From Prostheceraeus crozeri (lineage: Eukaryota; Platyhelminthes; Polycladida; Euryleptidae), in the NCBI GenBank assembly GCA_907163375.1, contig CAJQUW010007772.1:1-64000 (forward strand): a DNA stretch of 64,000 bases, in the 5' to 3' direction. Positions 56,279 through 64,000 of the stretch are shown here, one piece after another (position 1 is the stretch's first letter; each line of letters opens with the position of its first letter). The translations under genes and the position numbers were made by a program. The notes beneath the pieces are model-generated. The model was not told the DNA's origin and searched no databases. It saw only the letters and a program-made list of their open reading frames with translations.

Positions 56279-57288
56279 TTACATGACAGTGTCTATATTT
56301 AGACCTTGACATCCGTTCATTAGGGAGCGTGCATGTTGCCGAATGTACATAGCTTCTAACGTGAGTCTCTTTTGAGTAGTATTCAATCCACGATGCAGTA
56401 TCGTCCATGAAATGGGCTGCGAACAATTGGGATGAGTCTGTAGATGTTGAAAAACAGCACTATTATTCTGTGAGAGATGTTCTTTTATCCTTGACTTGAT
56501 GCAACGAGCTGACTCGCCAATGTAAATAGCACCCCATGTATTGCACACAATTTTATATATGATATTTGTTGAGTGACACGAGTTACCTGTATCGTTCAAT
56601 TTGCAACTTGTGCAGCTATCATGGCATTGGATTTTTTGTTTCGGAGGGAGGAAAGTTCTCTTCAATGATTTGCCTGAATCAAAATACAGAGAAATATATT
56701 CTGATAACGCAGTGCGTTTAACGGTATTGACCATTTTGTGTTTTGTGGCTTCGTCAACAAATGAGCACCGAATATAGATTTTATCATTGCGGTCATTCCT
56801 ACTTTCAGGTTTTACTTTTCCATGAAACTGGCGTTGAATTTTTCTCAAATATTTGCAGGGTATCCATTATTTTTCAGTCTGTTTATAACATGATTCCTTG
56901 AATAGCTCTCAGAATCTTTGCTTGTGGATCTGGCCTCAGCCCTCCGCAATTCACCCAAAATTACTGCTCTTTTTATTGAGATAGGAGAAAAGGAATCCCA
57001 AGGATATATTGTACCACTGTGTATACCCTTTATATATAATCTGGTATGAAAACTATTATCCTCCAAGAAAACTTCGGTATCGAGAAAAGGTAGGAAACCA
57101 TTCTCTGGCAACTCTATCGTGAACTTGATATGTTCAGAGAAACCGTTAACAATAGATAAAATATCCTCCGCAGAAAGATGAGGTTGCCATATGATGAAAC
57201 AATCGTCAATGTAACGTTTCCATTCCACCATACCATTAAATTGAGTAAGAATTTTCTGCTCTAAAAAATTCATGTAAATAATGGCCAA
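56279..57288 (-). mobile_element. Penelope-like element, motif C to GIY-YIG, family P3 (unit 2)
   Basis: This is the longer version of the unit 1 copy. 57288-56845 has WKRYIDDCFIIW (motif C), ELPENGFLPFLDTEVFLED and the thumb. 56848-56279 has the CHDSC/SCKLNDTGNSC cluster and IIYKIVCNTWGAIYIGES, then a full C-terminus. The two frames overlap by four bases at about 56845-56848, so one frameshift separates them. Motif A and B parts are missing. Confidence 0.82.
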
Positions 57289-58432
57289 CTGTTAAAGCAA
57301 TATGCATGTGCAACAAGAGGTATACGCTTCTATTCGTTTCATAACACATAGGACAACTATTGTGAAATTCACTTAGTTAAATCATTGATAATACTGTAAA
57401 TTCATCAAATATTTTGAAGGTGCAAGTGAGAGCTAGATGAATCATTCTGCATGCACATTTCCATGAAATTTGTCTGCATCATTTCAATATTCCTATACTG
57501 TGTCAGGATAATCATCTTTCCATAAAGAATGTCAAAAAAACAGAAAATGACTACACGTACATGCAGGCTTTTTTCCAATATCTAATTCATGTGATTGATA
57601 TTAAAACATGAAGCATTTTGTTAGAAAGTTTTTGTCACATAATTATACAGGTCGTCTCTTCTTCTGTTTGACTAGAAAGGAAACATACAACGTTAATGAA
57701 ATGGCACAATCTGCTGACATAATACCATAGCAATCGAACAATAAGCAGCCAATTCAACATTAAACACGCCAAATTGTGTGAAGTTTCAGTGACTGTTATC
57801 AACCGGCTTTCACAGCAAAGAGACGCAGTTGATGTCAAGTTCTACGGAGATGTTTGTGAACGTTTTTTCATGCGCCTGCTAACTTTTTTAATAATGATCG
57901 GAGAGCCCAACATTATCGAGAAAACTTTTGCTCAATGATCTGAATTCTTCGAATCTGAAGCAATCGCCGCGATCGGAGCATTTTGAAGGAATCCACAACA
58001 ATCCGCAAGCGACGCACGACTATTTTTCCTATCTCAGCAAGGTGTTAAATATTTCTTTTTGCTCACTTACTAAGTTCCTGCATGTGCCATTAATTTGATT
58101 CAGTTTGCACTTCTAGCAAAGTGATACAGCTAAACAATCTAATTCTGCGGTTTTTGTATACGAAAAATGTCACAAATAATGATGAACACATTATTGTACA
58201 TTGATCACGTCCGGTTCTCGTCTGGTGATGACACCGGAAAACCTGATTGTGAAATGAACAGCAGAAAGTGACATGGAATAATGACAACTCATCGTCACAA
58301 CCCAAATGCACAGTGCGCAGAACATAGATATCAAAGTCAGAGCAACAATGATGAATAGAATGCTTTACCACGGTAGAGACACTGACAATATAAAATCCTT
58401 TTGCTTACACAGATCAGGGGTCAGATACTTAA
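57289..58432. other. Non-coding spacer, unit 2
   Basis: This is collinear with 45291-46437. No gene is recognised. Confidence 0.55.
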
Positions 58433-58765
58433 TTACAAGGCTTCTAAAATGCGTAATTTACAACTAAAACGACTGTGATACAAAACTCGGCAATTATCAC
58501 GAGCGGTGGACGGATCAAAAGTGCACACTTGCAAATGTCCAGTAACAGCAGTGGATGGAATGCGAGTGGAGCGTGGTGGACATTTTCTCTGACCGAAAAT
58601 CCAACGCGGAACATGTTCAACCACTCTCTCTTGCAAACTCCTTCCAGTTCTTCCCACGTACTTGCATCCACAAGCACATTGAAAAGTGTATATGACGTCA
58701 GAGGTGGAAATCTCTCGAAGTCTGTCCTTTAGAGAGCCGAACACGACGAGTTGAAAATGACGCAT
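58433..58765 (-). mobile_element. Penelope-like GIY-YIG fragment, family P4 (unit 2)
   Basis: This is the duplicate of 46438-46770 (CGCKYVGRTGRSLQERVVEH). The segment 58766-59100 that follows is shared with 46771-47130, after which unit 1 carries the CACTA-like insertion. Confidence 0.75.
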
Positions 58766-59839
58766 GAACTTTCATGAACAAAAAGTCACTTAACGCCACT
58801 TTGAAGGCTCGTACAAGTCGAGTGGCAGCTCGGTCACCGACAAAGGACAAAGTCAAAAACACAGTCTTTCTTTCAGGCTTTGTTAGAAAGTTTTGCTAAT
58901 TTTGTCAGCAGATATGTCAAATGCACCTTAAGAAAGGATTCTCTACAAACATAGCACATGCAATCAATGAAAATCTCCCCACTTGTCTCACAATACAATC
59001 CTGTATTTTGAACCTTGTATCATGGTTTTAGGTGAGAGTTGAATATCAATTGTTGATATTAACTATGTTACTATTTGCATGCATGAATATCTTTTGCTAT
59101 TCTTTGTCCGGATTATCTTTCTCTATCAAAGAATGCCAAAGAGAAAATGCTTGCATGAAGGCAATTTTGATGTAAATCTTTCTCGGAGTTCCACAGATTG
59201 TCCACTCGTTCCTTTTATGGTCTAGCAATAAAAATACCACCTCAGCCACACCTAGAATTTCATCTGGAGTCACCATTCTATTCAGCGCTTGCATCAAATT
59301 AGTGTTATTGCTATGAATCATCAGCTCCAAGAGAGACAGATCAGGAGTGACGTGAATTACACATCAACATATTCAGCCCTCGAGTATTCTTCAAAATAAT
59401 TTCAAAAGATTTTGAATTTTAAGATTTTCAACACTGTATTAATTCAATTAGTATATTTCAACTTATATTGATGTTTTCATCAGTATTATCATTTTTCAAT
59501 TTTAACAAAACAAAAGAAAATGACGTTGTGATAAATTTAAACACATTTTCACATTAATTGGAAAACTTCTGTGTGAATGTTGTCAATCCATAAAATATTA
59601 TTCAATATCTCAAGTAAGAAACATGTTTAAAGAACAGAGAAAAATGTTCACATGTAGGATAATTGGAACGCGCCTCAATAAGTTTTCTATTGTCATCGAA
59701 TGACAGAAGAAAGGGACAACTTTCTTTCACGGGATTCTATTTCCACTACCAACATCTGTAGCCGGCACACTATATCAGACGTCTGTTTTGAACATGTATG
59801 CGGTAGTGTTTGGAATCCATGGTATTAATACATTGACAG

Positions 59840-60280
59840 GAAGAATGAGTAGTGTTGCAAGCACAGAATTAAATATTTTGTTTATCTGCTTTGGTTTACT
59901 AGAAGTGTGATTAATACGAAATCAATGGCACATTGAGGAACCTATTAAGTGGGCAGAAAGAAATTCCTTATACCTTACAGAGATAGGAAAAATAGTCGTG
60001 CTTCGCTTGCGGATTAATGTGAGTTCCACCAAAGTGCTTCGATTGCCAAAGTTCCTTCAGATTCGAAGAATTCAGATCATTGCCCACAAGTTTTCTCCAT
60101 AATGTTGGCCCTTCCGATCATTATTAAACAAAGTAGCAGGCGTACGAAAATTAGTTCACTTGATGATTTCACATCCTCTCCTCGGCATTGCTCACTGTAG
60201 TGCATACAACACTGAGTCGAAGCCAGGCATCGATGTGTGTTTTGGTTGTGCGAAGTGAATATCACAGGACGTACAATTCT
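59840..60280 (-). repeat. Inverted copy of the 22530-23000 dispersed repeat
   Basis: Blocks such as ccacaagttttctccataat and its neighbours are the reverse complement of 22690-22735. Other pieces match 22560-22640 and 22780-22930. It lies just upstream of GPCR copy 5 and replaces sequence found before copy 4. Confidence 0.65.
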
Positions 60281-60577
60281 TTCTTTCTAGGAAACCGAAA
60301 CGCACGCAGATGAATATAATTCTGTCGTTATAAGTCTTATAGGAAGCGTGATAAAGGATTGATAGTCTTCCCAATTTGACATGAAAAAAGAATGTATTTT
60401 GGGATATCTTTGATGACATCATGACACTGAAATCTGATTACCATCATGTTAATCAAGCTAGATAGGAAGCTCCGTAATAATTGTCGCTCATAGGATGTAA
60501 GTTTCTGTAGATAAGGCGTATAAAGTCTACTAACACATTGTTGAGTTTCATTTTCTTGTCAGTCTTCTTTCGTGACG

Positions 60578-61618
60578 ATGGAATATCCTAGCTGCTCCAA
60601 TAATTCAAGTTCTACTGACTTTCCTATGTCCAAGTCACCTCTTATCTTGATACTTGCACTAATTGGAGTTACACTCAATGCGCTAGCCATCACTCTCATG
60701 AGGAAAGTTCGTACCAATAATTCTGTGATACGGAGAAGTTTCAAAATACAAACATTATTTCTGTCAGCAAATGAAGTGGTACTGAACATCTTCTTCGTAA
60801 TCATTCAAATGATACAACAGAGCAAATTCGGCAATGTATCGCAAGTACATTCTGCAAAAGTAGCACTACAAATAGGATTCTATCTCTATGCGTCGCTTGT
60901 GACATCGAGAAATTGGATGATCAGCGTGATTGCCTTCCGAAGGTTTGTAATGATATTCTGGCCGAATTATTCATCGCAGGACAGACATGGTTGGTTTCGT
61001 TTGTGGACGATGAGTCTGATGAATGTGGTTATCACCATCATTTCATTAATGATCTCTGCTCCGATAATATTCACAACTCAATCAATCATTTGCTTCTCCC
61101 AAAATCAGCCTCCGCTATATCAAGTTGTATTGATGCTGCAAATCCGAGGTGAGAACACTGACAAGCTGCATGTAGGAGCTGTTAGCATAATTCTGAGAGA
61201 TATAGTCCCAGTCATTCTAGTCATCATCTTCACCATGCTAAGCAGTGTTCGATTGCGAAAGTTGAAGCGTGAGGCCAGCCATCAATCATTACATTACGAA
61301 CGGGCGTTCAAAGCACTTTTGATTGTCTGCATCTGTTTTGTTATTCTAGAATCTCTGCCTATATTCTGTTTACTCGTGTGCAAAATGGTAAAGTTGTCTT
61401 GTCCTGCACTTATAGAAATTGTGTTTGTGCTTAATTTGACAGACTCTGCGGTGAACGTTGTTATATATGTAGCTAAAGACAAAGAAGTGAGAAACATTTC
61501 AAAATCTATTTTAAGAAGTTGTATTACACGTCTACCATGTGTTAACAATGTTGTTGTAGTAGATGTGAGAAATGTTCAGGAAAATGAAAACGGTGAACAA
61601 GTTGAACCGAAATATTAA
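60578..61618 (+). CDS. Class A-like GPCR, copy 5
   Basis: A 346-residue intact receptor. The first of the two start codons found in the other copies is ACG here, so translation should begin at the second ATG, 60578. FRRF ends TM3, DSAVNVVIY ends TM7 and the tail ends EQVEPKY. Promoter TATAAAG is at 60519. Its upstream region resembles that of copy 3 more than that of copy 4 (gtttctgtagataaggcg shared), suggesting exchange between copies. Confidence 0.88.
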   Translation: MEYPSCSNNSSSTDFPMSKSPLILILALIGVTLNALAITLMRKVRTNNSVIRRSFKIQTLFLSANEVVLNIFFVIIQMIQQSKFGNVSQVHSAKVALQIGFYLYASLVTSRNWMISVIAFRRFVMIFWPNYSSQDRHGWFRLWTMSLMNVVITIISLMISAPIIFTTQSIICFSQNQPPLYQVVLMLQIRGENTDKLHVGAVSIILRDIVPVILVIIFTMLSSVRLRKLKREASHQSLHYERAFKALLIVCICFVILESLPIFCLLVCKMVKLSCPALIEIVFVLNLTDSAVNVVIYVAKDKEVRNISKSILRSCITRLPCVNNVVVVDVRNVQENENGEQVEPKY

Positions 61619-64000
61619 TCACACGACATATTTTCAAAGTTTGATTGTTTTCAAGCATCTCTGTGTTACCAGATACACATAGGGAGTGGAACCAATAGAA
61701 TCGCGTTGAAGTTGTAAATTTGTGCTGCTATGAAGTCAACGTTGCTTTGATACAAACACTTCACTTCGAGATTACGTCAAAATCTCAGGATGCGATGTAT
61801 AGAGACTCCTCCAAGATGGGCCAATGTTTCTGAGACATGCGATGGTCGAGTGAAGGTGACTGGAAAGTGTACTGGACAAGTCTGGAGTCAATAGCGAAAC
61901 GTCGCCAGAAACTGACGAGGTGCGGATGCAAGGTCGAATGCCAAGGAAGGTGTAAGTGCTTCAGTCTTGACTCGATGACTCACTGTTGTGTAATTGTATG
62001 TTTAACGACTAACAAGGATTGAATGACTTACGTACATGACGCATTACCAAAGAAGTCATCTTTTACGGAGTATTTGAAGTGCTAGAAGTGCACATTGATA
62101 GATGCGTTGTGTTTACATAGTGTAATTTCCGAGTGCATATATCTCATTGTTTTTTTGTCTTTGTAATGCATTTGCATTAGTCTTGTAAGGCATTTTTCAT
62201 CTCGTCTGTTAGTTTTATATTGAAATTCTGTTGAGAGTATATATACTTTGTTCACTAAATGTAAGTATAATGTCTATATGCTTTAGTCGTAAACCACTAC
62301 TAAATATTGTTGTAAAAACACGAAAGTTCTGCATACATGTAGTTTACCTGCAGACCACAAGTCATTTCTGTTATGTTCTGAGATTGCATTGAAAGTATAT
62401 CAAAAGTTGACGAGCAGTGGCTGCGAAATAGTACGTCAAAGCAGATGTGATTGCTGCATAGGAACGGACTAGATTTCTCACTGTTATGTAAATGTGTGTA
62501 ATGTGTATTGTAACTGACAAAGGTTCAATGATTTCTGGAATGGCCCATTACCATGGATTTGTTTTCTATCAAAAGTGTATGTTAGCAGATGTCTAATGCA
62601 TACGAGTATATTGTAATCTAAATGTCATATCTCCTTCTTTTGTTCATAGATTTGATAAATCCATTAGTACTAATTTTGTAGTAAACTTTTCTGTTAATAA
62701 AACATCGTTTCGAAAGAATAAGTGTTCCGTGTAAAATTGTCTGGAAAACGTACATGCCAACTCTATTGTAAAGAAATTGCATTTTTGCAGATCAGAGTGT
62801 CATGATTAAATTAGGTCACTTTTCCTTCAAATATTTTGTTCTTCTTCGATGACATTAACGATGAGGATAGACCTATGAAAGGAAAATTGCACTTTGTAGA
62901 TCAGACTTATGGGATAGTCTTACCAGTACCGTATAATAATCATAAGCTATTTATTTGATCGATAATAACCAATAAATCAGTGTTGCTGGTTTCTGACATA
63001 AGATAAAGATTAATGATCGTCTATGTAGAAAATGTTTTCTATGCTAGACTTGGGGCTAGTTTTTTATTCATTTAATATTTGTGTTGATTTCTTATAAAAT
63101 TGATCAATCAATCAGATCGATGCTGATCAATAAATCACTGACAGTGTTGTACGTTGACACCGTCAATGACACCATCCATTTAAGAAATTTACGCTGACGG
63201 AGTGAATTTGCCTTTGAAAAGCAGCGTCAACGTTAATTTTAGAATGCAGTGGATAAATTTGTCATTTCAGATTAGATTTGGTCGCTCGAGTTTTCTGTAG
63301 ACTTGAAAGTAGTTTGAAAGTTTTCTGTATACTGCATGCTGACGCGAGAAAGGGAATGTAATCTGGTATCAATGTAAAAAAACTGACATTGATTATTTGA
63401 TTCAGAGTTATATTAGAGTTCTATAGTAGAGTGTAATATTGGAGTTAGGAATACCTAATCTCGATATTCTCAATAATGGTTATGCTAATGGCTTCAAGGT
63501 AAAGGTTTATGTATGTCTACCTTATGTGATATTTGTTCGAGAGGTCTGTGAGTCATCACTTCCAGGCAGCTGAACTGCTGGTGGCAATAATAAAATCAAA
63601 ATTATTCAATATGACAATTCGCATCGGCTGTGTCTGTATTGATATTTCGCCTACATGCTTATCGGAGAATGTTCCCGACATTTTTTGATTGTTTGTACAA
63701 TCTTTTAGACTTCTAATAAGAATGCAAATTATTTTTTCGCAGCCGCAGCCAATGAATAGACATTATAAGCTCATACCCTGACAATGACAAACAACGATTC
63801 AAGGAAAACAATAACAATTATCAAAAACAATTGTCACTAAGACATAGGGTTTGATTTAGGAGTTTTATCATTTATTAACAACGCTTCTACTATACGAGTT
63901 TCAAATTCACTACGTCCTGTGTATTTAACAAAAAAACAATTACTTATGTCATTACTACAGTTTGGACATGTGTTCAGATGGCTACTTACGGCTGAGTTAC
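61619..64000 (+). repeat. Spacer of the segmental duplication, unit 3 (runs off the window)
   Basis: This is nearly identical to 38180-40381 and lacks the extra block of unit 2. From about 63830 the minus strand enters the family P1 Penelope GIY-YIG fragment, cut by the window end. No other gene is present. Confidence 0.78.

Overview
The window is animal nuclear DNA. It is AT-rich, gene-poor and dense in repeats. It carries intronless seven-transmembrane receptor genes with TATA promoters, Penelope-like retroelement debris, a Tc1 transposon, CACTA-like elements, a tRNA-derived SINE, LINE scraps and minisatellites. I see no bacterial gene organisation. The repeat mix suggests an aquatic invertebrate (for example a lophotrochozoan, echinoderm or other invertebrate deuterostome), but I cannot name the taxon.

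Layout. A tandem family of five class A-like GPCR genes, all on the + strand, runs through the window. Copy 1 (3037-19971) is a pseudogene. Copies 2-5 (31745-32788, 37133-38179, 49012-50055, 60578-61618) are open, about 346-348 codons each, with a TATA-like box 56-59 bp before the ATG. Copies 3, 4 and 5 sit in about 11.6-11.9 kb tandem segmental duplications whose spacers hold the same Penelope-like fragments. Between copies 1 and 2 lie LINE, Penelope, Tc1 and CACTA-like insertions. Before copy 3 are 31-bp and 40-bp minisatellites.

The main discovery is a 16,084-bp element at 3136-19219 inserted into the coding sequence of GPCR copy 1. It has inverted terminal repeats of about 1.15 kb, 5'-AGT...ACT-3' ends and a 6-bp target duplication (gttaca), the signature of Polinton/Maverick elements. 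It carries a protein-primed family-B DNA polymerase (minus strand, 14629 to about 10606, broken by several stops and frameshifts). I find no integrase, packaging ATPase, protease or capsid gene. Instead, the + strand holds small genes: three stand-alone relatives of a domain in the polymerase N-terminus (4327-4749, 6837-7262, 16113-16565), a pair of paralogous genes of about 240 codons (5341-6069, 7753-8451), a possible nuclease-like protein (6160-6633), and an intact 179-residue protein with the two-repeat layout of TATA-binding protein (8795-9334).

Several genes in the element have TATA boxes, including one 43 bp before the TBP-like ATG. An element with its own TBP-like factor, TATA promoters, tandem upstream repeats and a replicative polymerase, but no morphogenesis genes, looks like an undescribed Polinton derivative. 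Mobilisation in trans by a complete Polinton is the simplest inference. Same-frame stops in the polymerase and in both paralogous genes show that this copy is decaying, although the TBP-like gene is still open.
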